Source of the DNA: Conexibacter sp.
Lineage (GTDB): Bacteria; Actinomycetota; Thermoleophilia; Solirubrobacterales; Solirubrobacteraceae
Assembly (NCBI GenBank): GCA_025964295.1
Contig: JAOPZD010000521.1
Location: 1-7,348, forward strand
Reading direction: 5' to 3'
Length of the DNA stretch: 7,348 nucleotides
Both the position numbers and the translations under genes were made by a program. The notes beneath the pieces were generated by a model that saw only the letters and a program-made list of their open reading frames with translations, made no database searches and was not told the DNA's origin. Below, in pieces: positions 1-5,213 of this stretch (position 1 is the first letter of the stretch; every line of letters begins with the position of its first letter).

Positions 1-279
1 CAGGACCGCGCGGGCGCCCCGCAGCCCACGCGGACCGCGATCCTCGCCGGCGCGGACGCGCCCGCGGGGGCCGTCGCGACCGCCACGTCGCAGAGCGCCA
101 CGCCGATCGACGTCCGCCGCGCCTCCGGCCCCCTCGACACCCAGGCCCAGGCCACCCGCCTCGCCGCCGAGGGCTACGACACGGTCATCGGCATCGGCGC
201 CCAGGCCCGCGCCGCCGTCAGCCAGGCCGCCTCCGCCGAAGTCGGCTCCGACACCACCTGGCGCACCGCCGCGCACTAG
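1..279 (+). CDS. C-terminal fragment of an unidentified protein, possibly periplasmic-binding-like
   Basis: The first reading frame is open from the window edge to a TAG at 277-279 and gives the last 92 residues of a protein whose start lies outside the window. The fragment is rich in Ala, Gln and Gly. Its best-structured part is a Rossmann-like strand-helix around residues 55-77 (EGYDTVIGIGAQARAAVSQA), preceded by a helix (QAQATRLAA). Such a strand with a following small-residue helix is common near the end of type-1 periplasmic binding domains such as BMP-family lipoproteins, so a solute-binding or extracytoplasmic role is possible. No catalytic motif is visible. The GC-rich third positions support real coding. 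The function is not recognised and the family guess is weak. Confidence 0.6.
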   Translation, partial: QDRAGAPQPTRTAILAGADAPAGAVATATSQSATPIDVRRASGPLDTQAQATRLAAEGYDTVIGIGAQARAAVSQAASAEVGSDTTWRTAAH

Positions 280-301
280 AGGCACGGCACGCGGCGCGGC
301 C

Positions 302-345
302 GGCGCGCGGCCGACGCGCGGCCGACGCGCGGCCGACGCGCGGCT
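302..345. repeat. Four tandem copies of an 11-bp GC-rich unit
   Basis: The unit GACGCGCGGCC occurs at 313-323 and 324-334, with one-mismatch copies at 302-312 (GGCGCGCGGCC) and 335-345 (last base T). Each junction can fold as a short hairpin (GGCCG, 5-nt loop, CGGCC). The array fills the gap between the + gene ending at 279 and the stop codon of the - strand toxin gene at 344-346, so it may act as a two-way transcription barrier between convergent genes. It has no T-tract, so intrinsic termination is only an inference. Confidence 0.8.
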
Positions 346-658
346 AGAGGTCGAGCACGATCTCCAGCGCCTGGTCGACGGAGCGCTGCTCGTCGGCCGA
401 GAGCGTGCCCACACGGTCGCCGAGGCGGCGGAGGTCGATGGTGCGCAGCTGCTCGACGAGCAGGCGGGTGGGCGTGTCGGCGATGGCGACCGTGGGCCGG
501 AAGGTGGCGGGCAGCGCGGAGGTCGAGGTCGGCGCGACGATCGCGGTGGAGAGGCCGAGCAGGGCGTCGGCCTGGAGGATCACCGCGTAGCGGGGGCCCC
601 GCTGCTCGTGGCCGCGGCCCGCGGGCAGCGTGATGCGGTGGATGTCGCCGCGGGTCAT
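344..658 (-). CDS. mazF: MazF/PemK-family endoribonuclease toxin
   Basis: This 104-residue protein is the usual MazF length. MazF toxins are cytoplasmic, ribosome-independent, sequence-specific mRNA interferases neutralised by a partner antitoxin. Family landmarks are all present: an N-terminal RGDI strand (3-6), the EQRGPRYAVILQ block (18-29), a Thr/Ser-rich strand (APTSTS, 42-47), and EQLRTIDLRRL (69-79). By analogy with B. subtilis MazF (Arg25 and Thr48), the catalytic pair is probably Arg23 with Thr44 or Thr46. The ATG at 656-658 lies inside an ATGA overlap with the TGA of the upstream antitoxin gene (655-657), so translation is probably coupled to the antitoxin. The frame stays open far upstream of this ATG, but that extension is Arg/Pro-rich shadow sequence. 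The fold assignment is firm; the cleavage specificity cannot be read from sequence. Confidence 0.93.
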   Translation of the reverse strand: MTRGDIHRITLPAGRGHEQRGPRYAVILQADALLGLSTAIVAPTSTSALPATFRPTVAIADTPTRLLVEQLRTIDLRRLGDRVGTLSADEQRSVDQALEIVLDL

Positions 659-903
659 GCGGGCCAGTCGGGCTCGAGGGCGTCCAGATCGGCGAGGGCG
701 GCGGTGCGCGCCGCGGTGTCGACCGGGTCGGCGGCGAGGCGGCCGACCTCGTCGGCGAGCGTCGCGCGGCGCAGGCGGCGGGCGCCGGCCTCGACCAGCG
801 CGGCGCGGATCGCCTCGGACTCGTTGCGGCCCTCGCGCATCAGCGTGGCCAGCGCGCGCTCGGAGGGCTCGTCGAGGCGGGCGCGGATGACGCGGGAGGG
901 CAT
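655..903 (-). CDS. Ribbon-helix-helix (CopG/Arc-type) antitoxin of the MazF pair
   Basis: This 82-residue protein is the first gene of the toxin-antitoxin operon. Residues 2-9 (PSRVIRAR) form the DNA-contacting beta strand, 12-23 form helix A, and the turn-helix GRNESEAIRAALVEAG (25-40) is helix B of an RHH fold. Such proteins dimerise and bind inverted repeats. The Ala/Asp-rich tail (about 50-82, ending DALEPDWPA) is the expected toxin-wrapping segment. The order antitoxin-then-toxin and the 4-nt ATGA overlap are typical. MPSRV was chosen as the start because it begins exactly at the RHH strand and lies just downstream of a promoter-like -10 box. An RHH antitoxin paired with MazF is a known alternative to the AbrB-fold MazE. 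Negative autoregulation is expected but not shown. Confidence 0.9.
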   Translation of the reverse strand: MPSRVIRARLDEPSERALATLMREGRNESEAIRAALVEAGARRLRRATLADEVGRLAADPVDTAARTAALADLDALEPDWPA

Positions 904-926
904 GCGTCTGACTGTAGCACGATTTG
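904..926 (-). promoter_or_regulatory. Likely leaderless promoter and operator of the toxin-antitoxin operon
   Basis: Read on the - strand, a -10-like TACAGT (911-916) is followed by 7 nt and then the antitoxin ATG at 901-903. This places transcription initiation at or next to the ATG, and no Shine-Dalgarno is present, so a leaderless mRNA is likely. Immediately upstream is an inverted repeat GCAC-AAATC-GTGC (about 916-928 in + coordinates), a reasonable RHH binding half-site pair for autorepression. No clear -35 box is seen. Confidence 0.4.
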
Positions 927-1186
927 TGCCACGGATCGGAAGGGCGGTCATCGGGGCGGCCACCGCAGCCGCGCGGTCGCCGTCCCCTCGTCGTTCGTCG
1001 TTCATGCCTCCATGAGGCCGCTGCCCACCGTTCGCGCCCCCGACGAACGTCTGGGTTTCCGCCCGTCTCACCAAACAGCATCTTCCAAGCGGCCGCCGCG
1101 CCAGGTCGTCGGACCGGCCGCGTGATCTTCAGGCCCGCGATGTGTCGATGTCGAGGAATCGGTCCTCCGGGGCCAACGGACACCTA

Positions 1187-1224
1187 GACCGCGCCGCCGA
1201 CCTCAGCCCTCGGGCGGCGCGGTC
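1187..1224. other. Perfect 12-bp GC-rich hairpin
   Basis: The arm GACCGCGCCGCC (1187-1198) is exactly complementary to GGCGGCGCGGTC (1213-1224) with a 14-nt loop. This is the strongest stem in the noncoding part of the window. No T-run follows on either strand, so it is not a classic intrinsic terminator. It could be a Rho-independent stem without a tract, an RNA structural element or a protein binding site. It lies about 50 bp upstream of the -35 box proposed for the next gene. Confidence 0.7.
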
Positions 1225-1271
1225 GAGGGTCCGAGCGGGCACGGCAACTGAAAGAAATCTCAGCGTGGCCA

Positions 1272-1300
1272 TTGCACACAGCAGTGAGTCCCGTTACAGT
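1272..1300 (+). promoter_or_regulatory. Candidate sigma-70-type promoter for the orphan gene at 1368
   Basis: TTGCAC (1272-1277) and TACAGT (1295-1300) are separated by exactly 17 bp. The -10 box keeps the key TA and final T, while the -35 box matches only its TTG. Initiation near 1307 would give a 5' leader of about 60 nt before the ATG at 1368 and would rule out the in-frame upstream starts at 1272, 1284 and 1299. The match is suggestive only. Confidence 0.35.
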
Positions 1301-1367
1301 GCCGCGCCACTTCCTCGCCCGTCGACTCCTCCGCGGCCGCCCCGCCAGGCCGCTCTTCTGGGATGCC

Positions 1368-1790
1368 ATGTCGCTCACGCCGCCCCGCCCTTCCGAGACC
1401 TCGTCCTCGCCGACGACCACGCCATCCGCGGCGGCTGACGCCGACCCCGACGCACGCCTCGACGACGCGGTGATCGCTGCCCGGGAGGCGGCGATCCGCG
1501 CGTTCACCGAGCGCCTCGACGGCGGCCCGGGGCACACGACGATCCCCGAGGTCCGGCTGATGATCACCGCCACGCGCGGCAACCCGTCGACCGAGCACTC
1601 CCACAGCGAGGTCCGCTTCGCGGCGCCCGACGGCGTCGCGATCAGCCACCACGACAAGGTCGCGATGGCGCTGGCCAGCATGAAGGCCGTCTCGCCGGAG
1701 ATCTACTCCACGATGATGGCCGGGATCGAGCGCGGCCGCCGGGTGACCCTCGGAGGCCTCCGGGCGTGCCTGAGAGCCGCGGCGCGCTAG
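1368..1790 (+). CDS. Uncharacterised 140-residue protein
   Basis: The frame shows strong GC-rich third positions from about 1430 to its TAG at 1788-1790 and is the best gene model for this stretch. The ATG at 1368 was chosen because a promoter-like box pair lies just upstream; only a weak GGGA stands as a ribosome site. Residues 1-30 are low-complexity Pro/Ser/Thr/Ala and probably disordered. Residues 32-50 (DDAVIAAREAAIRAFTERL) are a predicted amphipathic helix, followed by strand-like segments (EVRLMITATRG, 61-71; HSEVRFAAPDGVAI, 79-92) and a Met-rich helix (97-122). There is no signal peptide, membrane segment or metal-site pattern beyond scattered His (HSH, HH). No family was recognised. 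Its stop codon shares a CTAG with the stop codon of the convergent regulator gene. Confidence 0.7.
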   Translation: MSLTPPRPSETSSSPTTTPSAAADADPDARLDDAVIAAREAAIRAFTERLDGGPGHTTIPEVRLMITATRGNPSTEHSHSEVRFAAPDGVAISHHDKVAMALASMKAVSPEIYSTMMAGIERGRRVTLGGLRACLRAAAR

Positions 1791-2161
1791 CCGGCGGCGG
1801 GCTCGGGAGCGTCGCCCCCGCCGTCGGGCTCCGCAGCGTCGTCGCCCGTCGCGACGATCGCCTCCAGCGTCGCGACCAGCGTGCCCCAGCCCCGGTAGCG
1901 CGACCCGTAGACCCGGCGCAGCAGGTTCGGCGCCGCCTCGGCGGGCTCCTGGCGCACGAGCTCGATCAGCCCCGCGGAGGCCAGCGCGCGCATCGCGTGG
2001 TTGACGCGGTCGAACGCCTCGCCGAGGTCGACGGCCAGCTCGGACGCGCTGCGCGGGCGCTCCTCGAGCGCCAGCAGGATCGGGAGCCGCACCGGATGGC
2101 GCAGCTCCGCCAGCATCTGCGCGGCCTGGCTGGAGATGGCGTCCACTCGTTCGCTCAGCAT
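1787..2161 (-). CDS. Winged-helix (ArsR-like) transcription regulator with a divergent wing
   Basis: This 124-residue protein looks like a cytoplasmic DNA-binding regulator. Residues 13-68 read as an ArsR/HTH_20-type winged helix: AEL-RHPVRLPILLALEERPRSASELAVDLGEAFDRVNHAMRAL is the helix-turn-helix, and AGLIELVR (63-70) leads into the wing. The usual continuation in this subfamily, a basic RGAVEHxY wing seen in the divergent neighbour at residues 73-80, is here replaced by NLLRRVYGSRYRGW (79-92), so the DNA contacts or effector site have probably changed. The C-terminus is an acidic/Gly-Pro tail. There are no Cys metal-sensing residues, so a metal sensor role is unlikely. The ATG at 2159-2161 has a very close AGGGA (3-nt spacing); a downstream GTG (Val6) is the alternative start. 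It is divergent to the related regulator at 2188 with a 26-bp gap. Confidence 0.82.
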   Translation of the reverse strand: MLSERVDAISSQAAQMLAELRHPVRLPILLALEERPRSASELAVDLGEAFDRVNHAMRALASAGLIELVRQEPAEAAPNLLRRVYGSRYRGWGTLVATLEAIVATGDDAAEPDGGGDAPEPAAG

Positions 2162-2172
2162 TTCCCTACGAC

Positions 2173-2177
2173 AGGAG
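2173..2177 (+). promoter_or_regulatory. Ribosome binding site in a 26-bp divergent gap
   Basis: AGGAG lies 10 nt upstream of the ATG at 2188 and fixes that start. The gap between the two divergent regulator genes is only 26 bp, so each promoter must lie inside the coding region of the opposite gene, which would make the two genes mutually sensitive to each other's transcription. Confidence 0.55.
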
Positions 2178-2187
2178 CCTGACCCGT

Positions 2188-2646
2188 ATGGCCAGCAGCA
2201 CGCGTCAGCAGCAACAACGCCGCAAGACCCTGCGCCCGCACCCGGCGCGCGACCAGATCGTGGACGCGATGCGCAGCTACGGCCGGCCGATCAGCCCGAC
2301 GCGGCTCGCCGAGGTTACCGGCAACACCCTCGGCTCCGTCGCATACCACGTGCGAACGCTGCTCGGTGCGGGAGTCGTAACACTCGCCGAAGAAGGGCGG
2401 GTCCGCGGCGCGGTCGAGCACTTCTACGCGCTCGTGCCCGACAACGAGGCCGACCTCAACGATCCGGTCATCGGCCTCCAGAAGCTGTGCGGCGCCCTCA
2501 CGCTCCCCGGCCCCGCCGGCGGCTACCCGCAGCCGATCGCGCTCGACGCGCAGGCTCGCGCGCAGCTCGAGAAGCTGCTGGACACGCTGCGCCCGAAGGT
2601 GCAGCGCATCGTGCGCGAGACCGCCAAGCGGACGGCCGCGGGCTAG
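2188..2646 (+). CDS. Winged-helix (ArsR/HTH_20-like) transcription regulator
   Basis: This 152-residue protein is a probable cytoplasmic DNA-binding regulator. A basic Gln-rich N-terminus (ASSTRQQQQRRK) precedes the wHTH. Residues 21-33 are the first helix, PISPTRLAEVTG (34-45) the second, and NTLGSVAYHVRTLLGAGVV (46-64) the recognition helix and turn; EGRVRGAVEHFYAL (69-82) is the wing. The YHVR and RGAVEHFY motifs mark a subfamily seen in many actinobacterial genomes. Residues 123-150 form a helix suited to dimerisation. There are no Cys or His clusters for metal sensing. The ATG at 2188 is supported by AGGAG 10 nt upstream. The recognition-helix to wing region uses some less GC-rich codons (GTA, ACA, GAA-GAA) than the rest. 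The target genes are unknown; the divergent paralogue is the first candidate for regulation. Confidence 0.85.
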   Translation: MASSTRQQQQRRKTLRPHPARDQIVDAMRSYGRPISPTRLAEVTGNTLGSVAYHVRTLLGAGVVTLAEEGRVRGAVEHFYALVPDNEADLNDPVIGLQKLCGALTLPGPAGGYPQPIALDAQARAQLEKLLDTLRPKVQRIVRETAKRTAAG

Positions 2647-2666
2647 GACCGGGAGGGGCGCCCAGC

Positions 2667-3299
2667 TCACTGCGTGGCCGGATCCCCCGGCGCCGTGGTG
2701 GGCGCCTCGGCCGGCGCGTCGCTCGGCGCCAACGCGTAGGACTTGATCGACCCGTCCTGGAGGGTGGCCTCCAGCGTGGCGCCCGCCAGGACGGCCTCGC
2801 GCGTCACCGCGATGAACGCGTTGCGGTCCATCCGCACCGGACGCGAACCGGTCGCCAGCCGCAGCGACAGGCTCGTGACCTGGCCGTTGACCACGCCGAA
2901 GATCACCGCTCGCGCCGGGATCCTGCCCTCCGCGGGGTAGTGGTTGACCGCCAGCGACATCGGGGCGTCGCCGAGATCGGCGCACGACCCGGCCGCCTGG
3001 ATGTCGAGGGAGCGGAAGTCGCCGTCGCTGTCCACCTGTCCGAAGTTCCCGTCCTTGGTTCGACCGGCCTCGGGACAAGTCAAGCCGGTCTTGGATCGAT
3101 AGACCCGGACGGCGAACGCGGCGCGCCCGTCCGGATCGGCGACGGTCGTCGGCAGGCTCGCGCCGCTCCCGTCGGGCTGGACCGCGGCGGGTCCCTGCAG
3201 GGTGTCGCTGCCGCTGGTGGCCGTCAGCGCGGAGGCGCTGGCCACGCCGGCGACGACGGCGACGGCCGTGGCGAGGGCGAAGCCGAGGCGGCGACGCAT
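2667..3299 (-). CDS. Secreted protein with the two-cysteine domain shared with the sigma-linked membrane protein
   Basis: This 210-residue protein begins with a signal peptide (basic MRRR, hydrophobic 6-22, likely cleavage after ASA at 22-24). Residues 60-190 form a domain that aligns with residues 104-226 of the membrane protein at 4456-5169: VRVYRSKTGLTC (64-75), GR (79-80), a Gly-x-Phe step (93-95), AGSC (103-106), VIFGVVNGQVTSLSL (132-146), TGSRPVR (150-156), FI-V-R (162-167) and DGS (182-184). Cys75 and Cys106 are both conserved in the paralogue (spacings 31 and 30), so a disulfide is likely. The C-terminus is a Pro/Ala/Thr-rich tail. The ATG at 3297-3299 was chosen because it gives the signal peptide and overlaps the upstream stop in TGATG; the longer open frame upstream is a basic shadow. 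The function is unknown. Confidence 0.85.
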   Translation of the reverse strand: MRRRLGFALATAVAVVAGVASASALTATSGSDTLQGPAAVQPDGSGASLPTTVADPDGRAAFAVRVYRSKTGLTCPEAGRTKDGNFGQVDSDGDFRSLDIQAAGSCADLGDAPMSLAVNHYPAEGRIPARAVIFGVVNGQVTSLSLRLATGSRPVRMDRNAFIAVTREAVLAGATLEATLQDGSIKSYALAPSDAPAEAPTTAPGDPATQ

Positions 3300-3682
3300 C
3301 ACAGGCACCAGTTGGGGGCGTAGTGGAAGTGGTCGGCGAAGACGCCGGGGTCGGAGGTGCGGGCGGACCCGGCGCACTCCGTGTAGTTCCCGAAGTCGCG
3401 CGACCACGCGTTGCACATGGTGCCGCCGTACGTGGTCTGGGACCCGCGCAGCACGTTGTAGCTGTAGATGTCGCACGAGCGCGAGGAGGACCCGCACCCG
3501 GCATCCACGCGCGAGAAGAAGCTGCCGTCAGTCGTGCTGCCGCCCTCCACGAACCCGTGGCCGACGCAGGTCGTGTGGTAGCTGTCGGCCAGCGCGACCT
3601 TGACGATCGCCCCGAAGGAGAAGGCGCAGATCAACGCCAGCAGCACCAGCCCGACGGGCAGGCCATCGTTCTTCGTCGTCAC
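3299..3682 (-). CDS. Small Cys-rich exported or membrane-anchored protein
   Basis: This 127-residue protein has a hydrophobic segment at 9-31 after a short charged N-terminus, so it is exported or anchored by a signal anchor. The extracytoplasmic part carries six Cys (39, 63, 70, 90, 103, 126) and many Gly, Ser, Tyr and Asn residues, with sequence ending HFHYAPNWCL. An even Cys count fits up to three disulfides. GTG at 3680-3682 is the start, supported by GGAG 6 nt upstream on the - strand. Its TGA overlaps the ATG of the secreted paralogue by one base (TGATG), which implies a two-gene operon with coupled translation. No known family was recognised; the compact disulfide-rich architecture resembles surface or secreted effector-like or lectin-like proteins only in general terms. 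Confidence 0.83.
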   Translation of the reverse strand: MTTKNDGLPVGLVLLALICAFSFGAIVKVALADSYHTTCVGHGFVEGGSTTDGSFFSRVDAGCGSSSRSCDIYSYNVLRGSQTTYGGTMCNAWSRDFGNYTECAGSARTSDPGVFADHFHYAPNWCL

Positions 3683-3850
3683 GCAAAGCTCCAGTCGGTC
3701 GACATTCGGACCACTAGGGCGACGACGCGCGACCTTGTGACAAACGCATCACGACGAGAGTTGTGACAGCGAGTGTTCGCCGACCGTTCGCCGGACTCGG
3801 ACCTCGACTAGTTTCTAAAGCGTTAAGCGGTGTGCGAGGATGGCGCCTGG
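3683..3850. promoter_or_regulatory. Divergent regulatory region between the Cys-rich operon and the sigma operon
   Basis: This 168-bp gap holds two repeat pairs. TTGTGACA occurs at 3735-3742 and 3761-3768 (26 bp apart). The 8-mer GTTCGCCG occurs at 3775-3782 and 3786-3793, exactly 11 bp apart, so both copies lie on one face of the helix. For the sigma gene a weak -10 candidate is TAGTTT (3809-3814), with a poor -35 (TTCGCC) overlapping the second GTTCGCCG copy. On the - strand, TTGTCA (3738-3743) matches five of six -35 bases but no -10 is well placed. GAGGA (3836-3840) is the ribosome site for the sigma gene. Which factor binds is not known. Confidence 0.5.
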
Positions 3851-4459
3851 ATGCGTGGTCGGCTCCTCAGACTCGGGCACGAACGAGCCGCTTCGGGCTT
3901 CGTCAGCGCGCGCGAGGACCCCGCCACCTTCGCCGACGTCTACGTCGACTACCACGAGCAGGTGCTGCGCTTCTTCGCCCGCCGCACGCTCGATCCGGAG
4001 ACCGCCTTCGACCTGATGGCCGAGACGTTCGCCGAGCTCTTCGCCCACATCGACGCGTTCCGGGGCGAGAGCGAGGAGCAGGGCCGCGCTTGGATGTGGA
4101 CGGTGGCGCGCCACCAGCTCTACCGCTGGCGCGAGCGGGGCATCGTCGAGAAGCGCAGCATCGAGCGGCTCGGCGTGCCGATCGCGACGCTCGGCCAGGT
4201 CGAGTACGAGCGCATCGAGGACCTCGCCGACCTGCAGCGCGTCCGGCCGCAGCTGGAGAAGGCCATGGACCAGCTGGCCAGCGAGCAGCGCCAGGCGCTG
4301 CAGCTCCGCGTCCTCGAGCACCGCGAGTACGACGACATTGCGCGAGAATGCGGAGCGAGCGCGCAGGTCATCCGCGCGCGGGTCTCGCGGGGACTGCGGC
4401 AGCTCGCCAAGTCGCTCGCCGAGGCGGAGCCGGTCGAGTCCGAGGAGCTGCTGACGTGA
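3851..4459 (+). CDS. ECF-type sigma-70 family RNA polymerase sigma factor
   Basis: This 202-residue protein is an alternative sigma factor that directs RNA polymerase to a small set of promoters. Region 2 spans about 27-96: FADVYVDYHEQVLRFFARRT, DLMAETFAELFAH (54-66), an acidic Arg-Gly loop, and WMWTVARHQLYRWRERG (81-97), which is the -10 recognition part. Region 4 is at about 137-187: KAMDQLASEQRQALQLRVLEH, then the HTH EYDDIARECGASAQVIRARVSRGLRQL (159-185) for -35 recognition. The ATG at 3851 was preferred over GTG 3830 because GAGGA lies about 10 nt upstream of it. Its TGA overlaps the GTG of the next gene by 4 nt (GTGA), so the two are almost certainly an operon. Which ECF group it belongs to cannot be decided by eye. 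Confidence 0.94.
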   Translation: MRGRLLRLGHERAASGFVSAREDPATFADVYVDYHEQVLRFFARRTLDPETAFDLMAETFAELFAHIDAFRGESEEQGRAWMWTVARHQLYRWRERGIVEKRSIERLGVPIATLGQVEYERIEDLADLQRVRPQLEKAMDQLASEQRQALQLRVLEHREYDDIARECGASAQVIRARVSRGLRQLAKSLAEAEPVESEELLT

Positions 4460-5169
4460 CCAAGATCCCGCCGGAGCACACCGCCGCCAAGGCGCTCGAG
4501 CACTCCTTCCGTGCGCTGGGCGACGAGCGGGCGCGCGCGCGACGCCCCCAGCGCCGCCCCCCGTCGCGCCCCATCCGCGTCCTGGTGGTCGCCCTCGCCT
4601 CGGCGCTCGCGGTCGGAGGCGTCGCCACGGGCACGAAGGTCTTCCTCGGCGACGGCGGCGCGGTGCGGCCCGACATCCCCGGCCTGAAGGATCCGGACGG
4701 TCGCAACGACATCGCGCCCAGCGACCGCCAGCTCTCCGAGGCGTCGGCCGCCGATCCCCTCGGCAAGGAGCGATGGGGTCTGCGCACCTATCGCAGCACC
4801 GGAGGCAAGACCTGCCTCGTGGTCGGGCGGGTCGTCGGCGGCCGGCTCGGCGTGATCCAGCAGGGGCAGTTCAAGGAGCTCCCCGCACACAGCACGGGCG
4901 TCTGCAACCCGCTGAGCCGGCTGCACGTGTCGCTGGCGCAGCGGGCCTACTCCCCGGCGACCAGCGCCAGTCGCACTGTCCTCTACGGCGTCGTCGACCG
5001 CACCGTGACCCGGCTGCACATCCTGTCGGTGACCGGGAAGGCGACACCCGTGCGGATCGCGCCGGACGGCACGTTCATCGTCGTGCGCGCCGGCGTCCGG
5101 CCGTTTCGCCTGACGCAGCTCGTCATCGACGGCTCGGCGGGTCGCAGCGTCCAGTCCCTCGGGCGCTAG
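4456..5169 (+). CDS. Single-pass membrane protein paired with the sigma factor; putative sigma regulator
   Basis: This 237-residue protein has a short basic cytoplasmic N-terminus (1-38, Arg-rich at 25-38), one membrane segment (about 39-60) and an extracytoplasmic part of about 175 residues. That part contains the same two-Cys domain as the secreted protein encoded at 2667-3299: LRTYRSTGGKTC (109-120), GR (124-125), TGVC (147-150), RTVLYGVVDRTVTRLHI (173-189), TGKATPVRIAPDGTFIVV (193-210), DGS (225-227). Cys120 and Cys150 are conserved between the two. The gene overlaps the sigma gene stop by 4 nt, so the position is that of an anti-sigma factor. However, the cytoplasmic part is too short for a zinc anti-sigma domain and has no HxxxCxxC, so a canonical mechanism is not supported. 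A regulator using a short cytoplasmic peptide, or an export-sensing role, are the alternatives. It starts with GTG. Confidence 0.87.
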   Translation: MTKIPPEHTAAKALEHSFRALGDERARARRPQRRPPSRPIRVLVVALASALAVGGVATGTKVFLGDGGAVRPDIPGLKDPDGRNDIAPSDRQLSEASAADPLGKERWGLRTYRSTGGKTCLVVGRVVGGRLGVIQQGQFKELPAHSTGVCNPLSRLHVSLAQRAYSPATSASRTVLYGVVDRTVTRLHILSVTGKATPVRIAPDGTFIVVRAGVRPFRLTQLVIDGSAGRSVQSLGR

Positions 5170-5213
5170 CCGCAAACTCCGGGACTTCCCGCCAACCCGA
5201 CCCCACCCCCTTC

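Larger units (their letters stand above)
904..1367. other. 464-bp gene-poor region with hairpins
   Basis: No open frame here has start signals and protein character that I would call a gene; the open frames present give Arg/Pro/Ala-rich shadow proteins. The region holds the toxin-antitoxin promoter, a 7-bp tandem TCGTCGT pair (988-1001), a 6-bp inverted repeat CGTTCG/CGAACG (1029-1034 and 1044-1049, 9-nt loop), a 12-bp hairpin (1187-1224), and a promoter-like box pair (1272-1300). A noncoding RNA is possible but not recognised. Confidence 0.55.

Noticed and set aside
302..345. A CRISPR array
   Set aside because: The repeats are 11 bp and directly abutting, without spacers, and there are no cas genes nearby.
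1184..1681. A 165-residue open frame on the - strand
   Set aside because: It overlaps the orphan + gene, is Ser/Arg-rich, and has no start signals; the + frame has more coding-like third positions. This choice is less certain than the others.
1751..1762. A 12-bp perfect palindrome CGGAGGCCTCCG
   Set aside because: It lies inside coding sequence (codons for LGGLRA) and such palindromes are expected by chance at this GC content.
2001..3323. A 440-residue open frame on the + strand across two regulators and the secreted protein
   Set aside because: It is Arg/Ala/Pro-rich shadow sequence that crosses real genes on both strands and has no ribosome site or domain.
3737..3752. A CRP-like site (TGTGA and TCAC)
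   Set aside because: The two halves are 8 bp apart instead of the 6 bp of the CRP consensus, and the second half is incomplete.
3763..4455. The upstream extension of the membrane protein frame
   Set aside because: This stretch is a shifted reading of the sigma factor gene; the real start is the GTG at 4456 that overlaps the sigma stop codon.
5180..5191. A CGGG/CCCG hairpin after the membrane protein gene as a terminator
   Set aside because: The stem is only 4 bp and there is no T-run, so it is too weak to call.
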